From Hermodice carunculata (Eukaryota; Annelida; Polychaeta; Eunicida; Amphinomidae), in assembly GCA_964020975.1 (NCBI GenBank), contig OZ026618.1, positions 34,998,849-35,062,848 of the forward strand: a stretch of 64,000 bases of DNA, given 5' to 3'. The notes beneath the pieces were generated by a model. It had not been told where the DNA came from. It ran no database searches and saw only the letters and a list, made by a program, of their open reading frames with translations. Positions 45,601 through 49,024 of the stretch are shown here, one piece after another (the first letter of the stretch is position 1; the number at the start of each line of letters is the position of its first letter). A program made the position numbers and the translations under genes.

Positions 45601-47407
45601 GCATCACAATAGGTTTATCCTGGTAATTCACAATTTTCAAGAACATTTTCAAGTTCAAGTTAGAAATTGGTTATAGAAAGAATGTTCATGAAGTACTCAA
45701 TCAAGATAGAAATTAATTGTAGAAAGCATGTTTATGAACTATTCAATCGACCTGAAGATAAATGCAGCATGTGTTGCCTGATCTACGCAGCTGTGACTTT
45801 CTGTCACAATCAGACAACTAGAAGCCGATCAGTGACCGCAAAACCCCTCGGCCAAGACAGACGGACAGACAGATGGACGTACGCATAGGTAACAACATAC
45901 CCCTCCAGTAGGTCAGGTTACTTCTGTTTAACCTAATGACAAAGCTTTGGTGCAAATGCAATGAGCAGAGATATCATGGCAAGGTTATTTTTCTTCAATG
46001 CAGTACTGTGACCTAAATATGTGACCCAGTGACCTAGTTTTCAATACGCACCTGAGGAACTGATGAAGCTACATTAAATATTTTCTAGATATTGTGTTTA
46101 ACAGCATTTTTTTCTTCAATGTAGTACTGTGACCTAAATATGTGACCTAGTGACATACTTTTCTATAGGCACCTGCAACACCTCGATGGCCTCCTGTGAT
46201 AAAAATTTGGTCTCTGTAAAGTCAGTATTTCTGGAGATATGGTGTGGCAAGGCCATTTTTCTTCAATGCAGCACTGTGATCTAAATATATGACCCAATGA
46301 CCTGTTTTTTACTAGGTGTCTGAGGCATCCTTAGGACAAACTGTCATAAATAATTGGTGCAGCTACGATGAGTAATTTAATATTTGAAGTTATCACGGTA
46401 TGGCCATTTTTCTTCAATGCAGCACTGTGACCTAAATATGTGACCCAGTGACCTAGTTTTCAATAGGCATTTGGGGCATCCTTAGGTCCAACTGTCATGA
46501 ATAATTGATGAAGCTACATTCAATAGTTTTTTACATATTGCGTCAAGGCAGTTTTTTATTTTTGCAATGTAGTACTGTGACCTAAAAATGAGACCTAGTG
46601 ACCTATTTTTCAATAGGCACCTGAAGCACCTCAATAACCACATGATAAAAATTTGGTCTCTGTAAAATGAGTATTTTTGGAGATATGGCCTTAACAAGGC
46701 TGGGACGGACGGACAGACGCGTAGGTGACGACAATACCCCTCCGCCCTTATGGGCTGAGGGGTAAAAACAGTTCATGTCAAACACTCCAGACTATATAAT
46801 TAATCTCTGCACTGCAGCATCATCCCTTCATTTCAAGTGTAGTTTTGATAAAACTGCTATTCCTAACACAACCAAAAACAGTCCTCACCAACGGGCTGGA
46901 TATAGTGCCATGGTCAGGTGGGCAGTCAGACAAGACAAAAACAATATACCCCCCACACTGTTTACAGGGTATAATGAAAGGTTATTAACTTTTTCAGTGC
47001 CAATCACCTCTAAAGTTGATTTACTAAAGTCAAACTAGACTGAATTATCATTAGGATCTCCGATTTGTATAATTCCTCATAAAAAGACTTTTCATTCAAT
47101 ACCAGCATGCCACTAGTTCCAGAGAAAATATCCCAGGTCAACAGCTTTTCTCGGCACGCATTGGGCACTTAAAGAGTTAAAATAAGCTTGACTCGTTATG
47201 TTCAGCACTAACAGAGTTGAACTGGGGGAATGAACATACTCACTGGTGACTTTAGAACCAATAAGCTTGGCAGCAGCCAAGCTGACCTGTAGGGCCTCTG
47301 TCAACTTCTGTACGGCTGCGTTCTCCTCCTCCAACTCCACCTCCTGCAGTAACTGTCGCCTTTGTATCAGGTTAGCAGGGTAGCAGGTCACACTCTGGTA
47401 GTCAAAC
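3445..47407 (-). CDS. Large multi-exon host gene, carboxy-terminal 750 residues (HEAT-like region; WDR87/WDR97-type suspected)
   Basis: Sixteen exons in transcript order: 47407-47244, 45538-45464, 41225-40965, 39807-39719, 39153-39079, 34908-34786, 30986-30891, 27462-27303, 25813-25697, 21251-21139, 17082-16892, 15790-15616, 14580-14455, 10547-10410, 7498-7345, 3641-3445. Each intron has GT-AG ends on the minus strand and every phase matches, leaving one frame of 750 residues to a TGA. The order is a glutamate-rich coiled coil (1-54), lysine/glutamate low complexity (55-166), a conserved-looking GYIPNSVV block (167-196), more low complexity, an acidic DDAESGEEDD patch near 426, a tryptophan segment ESWFPKK, HEAT-like helices (about 489-634) and a basic Gly/Pro/Ser tail. 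The first exon starts inside a codon, so the amino end is upstream. The layout reminds me of WDR87/WDR97-type axonemal proteins, whose WD repeats would lie upstream. The identity is an inference; the exon chain is strong. Confidence 0.85.
3642..5389. other. Intron 15 (left part): mostly unique AT-rich sequence
   Basis: No exon was recognised. A 26-bp palindrome of two TCAAGGTCA half-sites lies at 4863-4888. Short ORFs here lack splice or domain support. Confidence 0.4.
4863..4888. repeat. 26-bp palindrome of two TCAAGGTCA half-sites
   Basis: TGACCTTGA, an 8-bp spacer, then TCAAGGTCA. The half-site matches the known ERR/SF-1 (NR5A) extended half-site. The same palindrome and spacing occur in several repeat families elsewhere in the window. 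Confidence 0.7.
5390..5600. mobile_element. TTAA MITE, family C
   Basis: The left end is TTAACTTCCCCTGCAGG; the internal hairpin is CAACAGGTTTCCATGG / CCATTGAAACCTGTTG; then ACTCAGTCCTTAAG. The right terminus is degenerate. Confidence 0.6.
5963..6094. mobile_element. TTAA MITE, family A, short deleted copy
   Basis: The ends are TTAACTCTTTCAGTGCCAAT and TTGGCACTGAAAGGGTTAA. It is 132 bp against about 245 bp for fuller copies; half of the hairpin (AAAGCTGTTGACTCAGTCC) is kept. It shares its right TTAA with the next element. Confidence 0.8.
6091..6428. mobile_element. TTAA MITE, composite of family C with a family A piece
   Basis: It begins at the TTAA shared with 5963-6094 and reads family C sequence (GCTTCAGTGTTTTTGACAAA). 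Around 6190-6345 it switches to family A text (AAAGACCTTTCATTCAAGTA), then to a C-type hairpin, and ends at the TTAA shared with the next copy. Recombination or nested insertion is likely. Confidence 0.6.
6425..6666. mobile_element. TTAA MITE, family A
   Basis: 242 bp. The ends are TTAACTCTTTAAGTCCC and GGGACTGAAAGAGTTAA; the internal CAACAGCTTTCTTCAGC starts a hairpin with an imperfect GCGCAATGTGCCC core. It is the third link of a chain sharing TTAA borders. Confidence 0.75.
7345..7498 (-). CDS. Exon 15 of the host gene (basic Gly/Pro/Ser tail)
   Basis: 154 bp, phase 0 in and phase 1 out, donor GTGAGT. The frame that keeps phase with exons 14 and 16 reads GADGGKRGAKPPSESLPRIK and then a GQGQPGNK low-complexity tail ending KKGTPQ. 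Another open frame exists here (beginning QTEANEVPN), but it is out of phase with both neighbours. Confidence 0.78.
8652..8830. mobile_element. Palindromic TA-flanked MITE (TACAGTGAAA ends)
   Basis: The ends are TACAGTGAAAGCTCGTTATA and ATAATGAGGTTTCACTGTA. The uninterrupted paralogue at about 7867-7895 shows the empty site, so a TA duplication is supported. This fits a mariner-type non-autonomous element. A relative lies at 60331-60480. Confidence 0.8.
9415..9725 (+). repeat. Dispersed repeat, inverted partner of 40465-40765
   Basis: About 300 bp matches the reverse complement of 40465-40765 closely, for example TTATGTGGGTTGTCTTTGCT, ACATGTACGGGTA and TAGTTACCCGCT. The function is unknown and no ORF is shared. 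Confidence 0.7.
10410..10547 (-). CDS. Exon 14 of the host gene (last helical segment)
   Basis: 138 bp, phase 0 at both ends, acceptor TTTTTCCCCCAG and donor GTAAAT. It encodes DAALQELIANISRSSSMNEI and LDRIEQWVELSDMG, two or three amphipathic helices that close the HEAT-like region. Its G+C content is higher than that of the flanking intron. Confidence 0.85.
10548..13540. other. Intron 13 (right part): mainly unique sequence
   Basis: No exon with matching splice phase was seen. Many short ORFs (60-180 codons) lack similarity or splice context. The minus-strand frame reaching from 10931 into exon 14 is an intronic extension of that exon. Confidence 0.4.
13541..13820. repeat. Family I repeat, short copy
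   Basis: It opens near ATGGGCTGGTGCTCTGCTGC and ends GACACGAGTGATTGCATGAA then CTGCAACCTATGGTAAGCAG and AGTTAAATA, the family I right end. Confidence 0.55.
13823..14079. mobile_element. TTAA MITE, family A, near full length
   Basis: 257 bp. The ends are TTGAACTCTTTCAGTGCCAG and TTGGCACTGAAAGAGTTAA. The hairpin is AACAGCTTTCCTCGC ... GAGGAAAGCTGTTGACC with an imperfectly complementary loop. The distal half carries the TACAGGCATGCTGGTACTCG motif found in all longer A copies. Confidence 0.85.
14455..14580 (-). CDS. Exon 13 of the host gene (HEAT-like repeat continued)
   Basis: 126 bp, phase 0 at both ends, acceptor ATTTCAG and donor GTCTGT. It encodes ESVRQEIKGALKELAGVQD, matching the VR.EI..AL..L second helix of a HEAT repeat, then GLVNLFDRMGVM. 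It sits just right of a TTAA MITE-rich stretch. Confidence 0.85.
14677..14916. mobile_element. TTAA MITE, family C, reference copy
   Basis: 240 bp. The ends are TTAACCCTTTGCCCCTTAAA and AAGGGGGAAAGGGTTAA. The hairpin arms are CAACAGCTTTCCTCAGCATG and CATGCCGAGGAAAGC; the loop GGGTTGGGCAC / GGCCAACCC is itself complementary. Confidence 0.88.
14917..15615. other. Intron 12: a degenerate A-like MITE fragment and unique DNA
   Basis: Around 14930-15165 faint TTAA MITE text remains (AAAGCATACCGAGG, TACTACGGTAATGAAAGGTC, AGCACTGAAAAAG). The rest is unremarkable. Confidence 0.35.
15616..15790 (-). CDS. Exon 12 of the host gene (HEAT-like repeat)
   Basis: 175 bp, with one base completing the split Lys codon, then 58 codons; donor GTGAGT. 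It reads DKLVSKLLKHLEHQNVVMKK followed by NAIQALTQLG, then KDVLMALLQNIGHQD. That is a paired-helix HEAT/armadillo pattern with the usual AI.AL..LG second helix. It is the best domain evidence in the gene. Confidence 0.88.
15791..16891. other. Intron 11: dispersed repeat remnants
   Basis: It contains TGACCTTTGACCTTGAAAGT-type text near 16070 and 16410 typical of the local long repeats, but no clear ends. No exon is seen. Confidence 0.35.
16892..17082 (-). CDS. Exon 11 of the host gene (acidic patch, start of the helical domain)
   Basis: 191 bp, phase 0 in and phase 2 out, acceptor ATTTACAG and donor GTCAGT. It encodes EDDAESGEEDDIPELFKKIK, then ESWFPKKMPPKQ, then an amphipathic stretch (SIVSAFQAILDNVDESVHRQ) that begins the folded HEAT-like part. 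Confidence 0.85.
17186..17300. repeat. A-rich, (CAAA)n and (CA)n low-complexity tract
   Basis: Runs of AACAAACAAAAAC are followed by ATATAT and ACACACACAC immediately left of the foldback element. Confidence 0.8.
17304..18102. mobile_element. Foldback element of CCAAACGCTTT repeats with TACAGT ends
   Basis: The left end is TACAGTCACGCTCGCG and the right end CCGGGCGTAACTGTA; these are inverted copies with TA at each outer edge. The interior is about 0.8 kb, largely iterations of AAACGCTTTCCAAACACTTT on the left, the reverse complement (GAAAGTGTTTGAA) from about 17810, then the first orientation again from about 17965. A unique stretch (about 17570-17800) separates the arms. No transposase ORF is present. 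Confidence 0.75.
18160..18250. mobile_element. TTAA MITE family C fragment
   Basis: CCCCTTTTAACCTGCC and AATTGTCTGTTGGTCAAATG match the left part of family C. The hairpin and right end are missing. Confidence 0.5.
18330..20480. repeat. Tandem array with a roughly 147-bp period, split by an insertion
   Basis: Units contain CCCAGATACTTGACCTAGTG, ACCTACTTTTGTTTCATGAC and TAAAGTTTCATGA; successive TGACCTACTTTT copies near 18363, 18510, 18650, 18806, 18953 and 19108 give the period. The array resumes after 20214 and ends near 20540 in a CCCCTCTGCCGATAGGAGGG hairpin. It is split by the element at 19241-20213. Confidence 0.75.
19239..20215. mobile_element. Non-autonomous DNA transposon inserted in the array (CCGTAATTCCCC ends)
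   Basis: The ends TACCGTAATTCCCC and GGGGAATTACGGTA are perfect inverted copies. Just inside lie GTGCGCGTTATGTACAGGTA on the left and GTACCTGCGCGTTATACACG on the right, also inverted. The flanks join into the array text (GACCTA then TTTTGTTTCATGAC), so insertion at TA is likely, as for Tc1/mariner-type elements. It is about 975 bp, with only short ORFs lacking recognisable similarity. Confidence 0.75.
20545..21138. other. Intron 10 (left part): no feature recognised
   Basis: It is AT-rich with some TGGGGTCAAAGGACAAGG repeat text near 20705. The ORFs here are short and unsupported. Confidence 0.35.
21139..21251 (-). CDS. Exon 10 of the host gene (basic)
   Basis: 113 bp, phase 1 in and phase 0 out, acceptor ATCACAG and donor GTAGGA. 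It encodes KIKKTRFAPPDLTGLDSNL and a KAKKPKRKTFKPG basic patch resembling a nuclear or tubulin-binding lysine stretch. No more specific motif is visible. Confidence 0.82.
21885..22095. mobile_element. TTAA MITE, family B
   Basis: The left end TTACCCTCAAAGCACTGATT runs into TAAGACTGAGTCAACAGC; the hairpin closes with CCAGGGAAAACTGTTGACC. The right end is GATTAACACTTTAAGGGTTAA. The left terminus is the same text as the tandem unit at 1160-1577. Confidence 0.8.
22096..23248. other. Intron 9: unique sequence with a (GTTT)n tract
   Basis: A GTTTGTTTGCTTGTTTG low-complexity tract lies near 22690-22722. No exon or repeat ends were recognised. Confidence 0.35.
23249..23493. mobile_element. TTAA MITE, family C, opposite orientation
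   Basis: The ends are TTATCCCTTTCCCCCTGAAA and TTTAAGGGGGAAAGGCTTATAA. The hairpin is CAACAGCTTTCCTTGACATG ... CATGCCTAGGAAAGCTGTTG, with a complementary GGGTAGGATGTCCAGCCC loop. Confidence 0.8.
23494..24672. other. Intron 9 continued: no gene seen
   Basis: The plus-strand ORFs at 23724 and 24108 are hydrophobic or low-information and lack splice and similarity support. Confidence 0.3.
24673..24923. mobile_element. TTAA MITE, family A, near full length
   Basis: 251 bp. The ends are TTAACCCTTTCAATGCCAAA and ATTGGCACTGAAAGAGTTAA. The hairpin loop GGTGCACATTGGGCCC / GTGCGCC differs from other copies but remains self-complementary. Confidence 0.88.
24995..25170. mobile_element. Palindromic TA-flanked MITE (AAGGCCGTCC type)
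   Basis: TATAGTGATTCCCCTCCAAT ... AGGGGACCACTGCATA. The interior stutters between GTGGCC, TCTCTTGAGAGG and GTGGTCTTTATAGAGAGG. It is closely related to 47690-47852 and 50318-50502. Confidence 0.7.
25697..25813 (-). CDS. Exon 9 of the host gene (Ser-rich, then charged helix)
   Basis: 117 bp, phase 1 at both ends. It encodes SSPASTPSSSLPSSAKSS and an Arg/Glu helix (AARAAEREERERLIAKIQ) that looks like a single alpha-helix or coiled coil. Its G+C content is clearly above the intron background. Confidence 0.82.
26316..26543. mobile_element. TTAA MITE, family C
   Basis: The ends TTACCCCTTTCCCCCTTAAA and AAGGTGGAAAGGGGTTAC are diverged TTAA borders; the hairpin core is short and degraded. Confidence 0.75.
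27303..27462 (-). CDS. Exon 8 of the host gene (acidic then Gly/Lys-rich)
   Basis: 160 bp, phase 0 in and phase 1 out. The acceptor is AATTTCAG. Of two possible donors, the GTGAGG next to 27303 is chosen because it alone gives phase 1 for exon 9. It encodes DSLVPPFEFENDEDKNAVDM and later a KGHDQGKGKK tail. Confidence 0.8.
27463..29322. other. Intron 7 (left part): low-complexity and unique DNA
   Basis: A C/A-rich tract at about 28437-28507 (runs of A and C) is the only marked feature. No exon is seen. Confidence 0.35.
29323..30735 (+). repeat. Hairpin-tailed long repeat (family E), fullest copy
   Basis: The left end is CAAGAGGGCTGTGTGAACAG, then CCCATGCTCAGCTGACC. The right end is GACGGATACCTAACCGCC, then AAGCTCAGAGGACTGACAAG and TCAGGTGAGCTAAAAA. 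The interior repeats phrases such as CATTTGAACAAACTTGATAG and AGACCCACCCAA at about 30050 and 30560, so it is internally tandem. No coding capacity. Confidence 0.7.
30891..30986 (-). CDS. Exon 7 of the host gene (Ser/Asp-rich)
   Basis: 96 bp, phase 0 at both ends, acceptor CTCTTTCAG and donor GTGAGC. It encodes SESSNIDDGKNASADEGD and then SPRRDSLILTQMQK. It is flanked on the left by a hairpin-tailed repeat (29323-30735) and on the right by a TTAA MITE (31042-31245). Confidence 0.75.
31042..31245. mobile_element. TTAA MITE, family C, degenerate
   Basis: It starts TTAACCCTGAGCACCTG. The hairpin is CAACAGGTTTCCTTGG ... CCAAGGAAAGCTGTTGACTC. The right border is lost. Confidence 0.55.
31360..33185 (+). 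repeat. 145-bp tandem satellite, about 12 units
   Basis: The phrase CGCACGGAAACCAATTT recurs at 31577, 31722, 31867, 32012 and so on to 33172, exactly 145 bp apart. Units differ at a few positions (for example GAATTCGC versus GAATTAGG between the half-sites), and outer units are more diverged than inner ones. Each unit has the 26-bp TGACCTTGA...TCAAGGTCA palindrome. Open frames of about 66 codons recur because 145 is not a multiple of three; they are not genes. Confidence 0.95.
33214..33242. repeat. (GAA)n microsatellite
   Basis: AACAACAACAAGAAGAAG continues in GAA repeats between the satellite and the right hairpin of its host element. Confidence 0.9.
33377..33629. mobile_element. TTAA MITE, family A, degenerate right end
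   Basis: TTTACTCTTTGAGTGCCAAC ... ATGTCAAACTGGTAGAGTAA. The hairpin is ACAGCTTTCCTCGGCACGCT ... AAAGCATGTCAGGCAAAGCTGTTG. Part of a C-type hairpin lies immediately left (33311-33375). Confidence 0.75.
34131..34365. mobile_element. TTAA MITE, family C, both ends diverged
   Basis: TTGTCCCTTTGCTGCTCAAA ... CAGGAAAGGGTTTAC. The hairpin is TCAACATCTTTCCTCCG ... CCAAGGAAAGCTGTTGACCG. The plus-strand ORF here is the MITE read through and not a gene. Confidence 0.6.
34786..34908 (-). CDS. Exon 6 of the host gene
   Basis: 123 bp, phase 0 at both ends, donor GTAAAT. It encodes a Gly/Lys-rich segment with GSMPKKILGGQGNK and then RLGLGLSMPKPVNLLVDGE. The acceptor CCCAAAG has a poor pyrimidine tract apart from an upstream TTATTATTTTG. 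Confidence 0.78.
35165..35275. repeat. Right end of a hairpin-tailed repeat
   Basis: ACGGACAGACAACCTGAAAA, then a GGGTTCCCCCTCTTGGGTTGG hairpin-like tail and an A run. It is the same tail type as about 640-765. Confidence 0.55.
35761..36000. mobile_element. TTAA MITE, family B, reference copy
   Basis: 240 bp between perfect TTAA borders: TTAACCCTTAAAGTGCTAAT ... ATCAGTGCTGTAAGAGTTAA. The hairpin is TTCCTTGGGACACTTGGC ... CAAAGTGTCCCGAGGAA. Its right TTAA is the left TTAA of the next element. Confidence 0.88.
35997..36225. mobile_element. TTAA MITE, family C, abutting the B copy
   Basis: It starts at the shared TTAA with TTAACCCTTTTTACTCAAAT. The very clean hairpin is AACAGCTTTCCTTGGCATGG ... 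CCATGCCAAGGAAAGCTGT. The right border decays after ACTCAGTCG. Confidence 0.78.
36554..36743. mobile_element. Palindromic TA-flanked MITE (TACAGTAGTCCCTCC)
   Basis: TACAGTAGTCCCTCCTTTTT ... GGAGGGACTACTGTA. The interior iterates GGTCTCTCAAAGGAGG in both orientations. Copies also lie at 44814-44997 and 60010-60333. Confidence 0.88.
36744..38640. other. Intron 5 (part): unique DNA
   Basis: Apart from the 35-bp duplication at 37122-37191, no repeat end, exon or RNA gene was recognised. The ORFs are short and unsupported. Confidence 0.35.
37122..37191. repeat. Perfect 35-bp tandem duplication
   Basis: CATTTCCAAAATATTAGCAA followed by CAACCTGCGTCCCCA occurs twice head to tail without a difference, so the duplication is recent. 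Confidence 0.95.
38661..38752. repeat. Inverted repeat with about 25-bp arms
   Basis: GATGAAAGTGTAGGCCCTTC ... AGGGCCTATACACTTTCATC, with GGCTTCAGGG repeated in the loop. It is probably a MITE end pair or a local palindrome. Confidence 0.65.
38890..38971. mobile_element. Short CAGGGCT-ended MITE fragment
   Basis: CAGGGCTAGCACTTTGAG ... AACTGTAGAGCCCTG. CAGGG ends are typical of hAT MITEs, but no 8-bp duplication is visible. Confidence 0.45.
39079..39153 (-). CDS. Exon 5 of the host gene
   Basis: 75 bp, phase 0 at both ends, acceptor TTTTTGTAG and donor GTAAGG. It encodes VPSINPKYLPLQDESMEDL and KFFLSE. The text reads on naturally from exon 4. Confidence 0.8.
39719..39807 (-). CDS. Exon 4 of the host gene (GYIPNSVV block)
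   Basis: 89 bp with a TTTGCAG acceptor and GTAAGT donor. It encodes YIPNSVVRSLYNIKVDPPV followed by a Trp-containing EPWKLKP. This ordered-looking block stands out from the low complexity on either side and is the best part for a family search. A perfect 20-bp inverted repeat lies 68 bp upstream in the intron (39875-39933). Confidence 0.85.
39875..39933. repeat. Perfect 20-bp inverted repeat (hairpin)
   Basis: CAAGTGCACCAGAAATCTGG and its exact reverse complement are separated by 19 bp, in the intron just upstream of host exon 4. Confidence 0.9.
40465..40765 (-). repeat. Dispersed repeat, inverted partner of 9415-9725
   Basis: The reverse complement reads as the 9.4-kb copy, with scattered substitutions and small indels. 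Both copies lie in introns of the same gene, 31 kb apart. Confidence 0.7.
40965..41225 (-). CDS. Exon 3 of the host gene (charged low-complexity region)
   Basis: 261 bp, phase 1 at both ends. It encodes a hydrophilic Ser/Asp/Lys/Glu-rich stretch with AKTEGEKEQAEEKKVEKKK and ends RYPVAPD. The donor is GTTGGT, weaker than its neighbours, but it is the one that keeps phase and joins APD-G to YIPNSVV of exon 4. Confidence 0.8.
41884..42260. other. TTAA MITE left end followed by a homopolymer-rich block
   Basis: It starts TTAACTCTTGCAGTGCCACC and a CAACATCTTTCTTTGGC arm. From about 41945 it becomes short runs of A, T, G and C (AATTTTTTGTGGGG, GGAATTTTTTAACC, GGGGGGCC) unlike any neighbour. The right MITE end is not recognisable. 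It may be a low-quality stretch rather than real sequence. Confidence 0.4.
42658..42852. mobile_element. TTAA MITE, family C, degraded hairpin
   Basis: TTAACTCTTTCCTTAAACTG, GGTAGTCAAACGTTGGCTTC and CAACAGCTTTCGTTAGC match family C. The right end is replaced by the next element. Confidence 0.65.
42853..43079. mobile_element. MITE family H (ACTGTA...TACAGT type)
   Basis: ACCGTAAATTGCTTCATTTT ... GCGAAATTAAAGCTACTTAC, with the internal GTTTTTGTATTTTTGACATT and TTTTGTGCCGTCAGCGAAAT shared with 59308-59519. It follows directly on a TTAA MITE. Confidence 0.7.
43431..43771. mobile_element. TTAA MITE, family A, with an internal duplication
   Basis: 341 bp between TTAACTCTTTCAGTGCCAAT and TGGCACTTAAAGAGTTAA. 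The segment with AAAAAGACCTTTC and CAAGTACC(A/C)GCATGCC occurs twice, explaining the extra length. The hairpin has a CCATTGGGCACAATGTGCCC core with an extra CAATGTGCCC. Confidence 0.82.
44449..44595. mobile_element. TTAA MITE, family C left half
   Basis: TTAACCCTGTCCTACTCAAA and GTGGCCAGATGTTGCTTTC match family C; it is cut at the start of the next element. Confidence 0.6.
44596..44765. mobile_element. TTAA MITE, family A left half
   Basis: TTAGCTCTTTCTGTGCCAAT through CAAGTACCAGTATGACTATA and CCCAGGTCAACAGCTTTTCG, then cut. It chains onto the preceding C fragment at a TTAG (mutated TTAA). Confidence 0.65.
44814..44997. mobile_element. Palindromic TA-flanked MITE (TACAGAAGTCCCTCC)
   Basis: 184 bp, the same family as 36554-36743, with GGTGGTCTCCCAAAGGAG inside and a GGGGGGACTACTGTA right end. 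Confidence 0.85.
45198..45433. mobile_element. TTAA MITE, family C
   Basis: GAGCCCTTTCCCACTCAAAC ... GAACCGGAAAGCGTTAA, with a shortened, mismatched hairpin (CAATACTTTCCTCGCGTGG). It ends 30 bp from host exon 2. Confidence 0.65.
45464..45538 (-). CDS. Exon 2 of the host gene (basic linker)
   Basis: 75 bp with acceptor CAG above 45538 and donor GTAACT below 45464, phase 1 at both ends. It encodes SDTEELIKVASKEKIKKTG and a lysine run. It sits 31 bp past the end of a TTAA MITE (45198-45433). Confidence 0.8.
45837..46768 (+). repeat. Hairpin-tailed repeat with internal tandem units of 119-152 bp
   Basis: TTCTTCAATGCAGCACTGTG, ACCTAAATATGTGACC and GACCTAGTTTTCAATAGGC recur at about 45990, 46110, 46260, 46410 and 46565. 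The right end is GGACGGACAGACGCGTAGG, then a CCCCTCCGCCC/GGGCTGAGGGG hairpin and TAAAAA. A similar tail at 45837-45905 shows an adjacent element. Confidence 0.65.
46985..47180. mobile_element. TTAA MITE, family A, right half deleted
   Basis: TTAACTTTTTCAGTGCCAAT ... TTGGGCACTTAAAGAGTTAA. The second hairpin arm is missing. It lies 63 bp from host exon 1 (47244-47407). Confidence 0.8.
47244..47407 (-). CDS. Exon 1 of the visible host gene (coiled-coil segment)
   Basis: The acceptor is CAG just above 47407 and the donor is GTGAGT at 47243-47238. The exon begins with the third base of a codon and ends with one base of the next. It encodes FDYQSVTCYPANLIQRR and then a glutamate- and leucine-rich helix (QEVELEEENAAVQKLTEAL), probably coiled coil. 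The phase demands an upstream exon ending in two bases; I did not find one in the window. Confidence 0.8.
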
Positions 47408-47689
47408 CTGCACACAGACACACAAATATAATGTACACAAGCTATAGCAATATATAGTTTGGGATGTAAGGCGGTGGGGTTTTGAGCCAACATTTGGGAT
47501 TAATTCTGGTACCCTTAGTATCATGGTAGCAGAAGTCCTCAAAACGGCACAGACCTTTTTGGGCAAAAAATAGATAAAAGCGAGTTTTTTAAGTGCGACC
47601 TACATCGGTTCCAAACCTCTGGCTCAATCCTCTTTATACCTTCACAATGGAAGGAAATGTTATTTCTGTGCAACTTTGGTCTCGTTTTG

Positions 47690-47852
47690 TGCAATCTAGG
47701 TGGACAGCCATCCGAAATGCACTCGAAAAGTAGCCTTATAAGAGGGGTGGCCTCTCTTGAGGGGTAAAATACAATGAAAATGCCAGACTAGGCCTGCTGC
47801 ATGGAGAATTGGCCTTTGTAGAGGGGGCCTTATAAGAGGGGGGCCACTGTAC
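47690..47852. mobile_element. Palindromic MITE (GTGGCC type), left end eroded
   Basis: AGCCTTATAAGAGGGGTGGC ... TATAAGAGGGGGGCCACTGTA. Related to 24995-25170 and 50318-50502. Confidence 0.65.
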
Positions 47853-47950
47853 TCAATGAGTTTCTTCATTGCATTTCTGCTGCTGGCTGTCAATTTCCAT
47901 ATGCAGCAGCTTGTGGATTATTGTCTCATAGTGTGAGGGAAATCAGAAAT

Positions 47951-48086
47951 CAGGGCCAGAATTTCGCAAAATTTTGTGAGAATCTATTTGGATTTTTGTC
48001 AATTAGCTTTCTTTTTAAAGAAAGAAGAGTTTAGGAGAATCTTTATGAGAAAGGATTCTCGGATTCTCGCTGAAATTCTGGCCCTG
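47951..48086. mobile_element. CAGGG-ended palindromic MITE
   Basis: CAGGGCCAGAATTTCGC ... GCTGAAATTCTGGCCCTG, with GAGAATC and GATTCTC repeated inside. The ends resemble hAT MITEs. GAAATCAG occurs just outside both ends, but on the left it lies 4 bp away from the terminus. Confidence 0.7.
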
Positions 48087-48772
48087 GAAATCAGGTGGAA
48101 TCTTCAACTGAATGGAAAACAAAAGAGCAACACATGGTCTTGCTGGTGTATCTACAGCAACACATGTCAGAGTCCCCGTAATTTTCACACAATTTGCACA
48201 TGTGTATCAGTATCTTTCTTATTTTTTATCCATCATACAAGCACACGTGCCATGTCTCACATTCTGTGGATTGGTACATGTAGCTTGCTAATATCAACAA
48301 ATACAGTTTCTCACCATGGCAAACGTGCTTACATTCCATGCTGTGTATACATATGTGATGACCATGTATAATAAATGTCTGTATCCACACAGGCATCCTC
48401 ACGTCCCTGTTCTGCTCCTTCATTGTATGATCACAGCATGTCATTATAGATCTTGGCCATTAATTTACTCAGTACAGTTGGCAGGGCATGCATGTGCATT
48501 GATGTCAAACTCAGGAGGAAATCTCCTGTCACAAGCAAGACATTTCTTGTCGGAAACAGCACACATTTTTGCTTTGCATTGTTACACGTTCTGCACATGA
48601 AATAACTCGTAATATTTGGGCAGCTATTATATACATCACAGGTAAAAAATGTTCATCTCATCCACAGCACAGCAGTAACCCTTGGAGTATGGTGCTCCAG
48701 CCATTGTAAACATTGAAAAAAAATGTTTAAATGAGATGACTTTTGAGAGTATAATTCCAATTTGAGTCACTG

Positions 48773-49024
48773 TCAAGCCTTTGCGGTTGTGTGGGTATCC
48801 ACAAATCCATATGTTTTCTGTCTGACTCGGGATATGTAGCCATGTGATGCCTCAATTGATGTAACTATGGTTCTTAATCCATTAACACAACACTTCCACC
48901 ACTCCAGATTTCCGTGTAGTACTAGTCCTTGGGGATGTCTGATCATTAGAATTGATCTATCAGCCAAGGGTCTGCTTTCCATGCGTTTGTGTACGGACTT
49001 TCCAGGCTCAGTCGGCATCATCAT
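48773..49024 (-). CDS. 84-codon minus-strand ORF of unknown nature
   Basis: It starts with three Met codons and reads PTEPGKSVHKRMESRPLADR, then GNLEWWKCCVNGLRTIV and HGYISRVRQKTYGFVDTHTT before a stop. The composition looks protein-like. The WWKCCVNGLR...THTTAK pattern faintly recalls the first blade of WD-type ciliary proteins, but no donor site of the right phase links it to host exon 1 (47407), and there is no room for a WD domain between them. It may be an exon with altered structure, a gene remnant, or chance. Confidence 0.25.
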   Translation of the reverse strand: MMMPTEPGKSVHKRMESRPLADRSILMIRHPQGLVLHGNLEWWKCCVNGLRTIVTSIEASHGYISRVRQKTYGFVDTHTTAKA

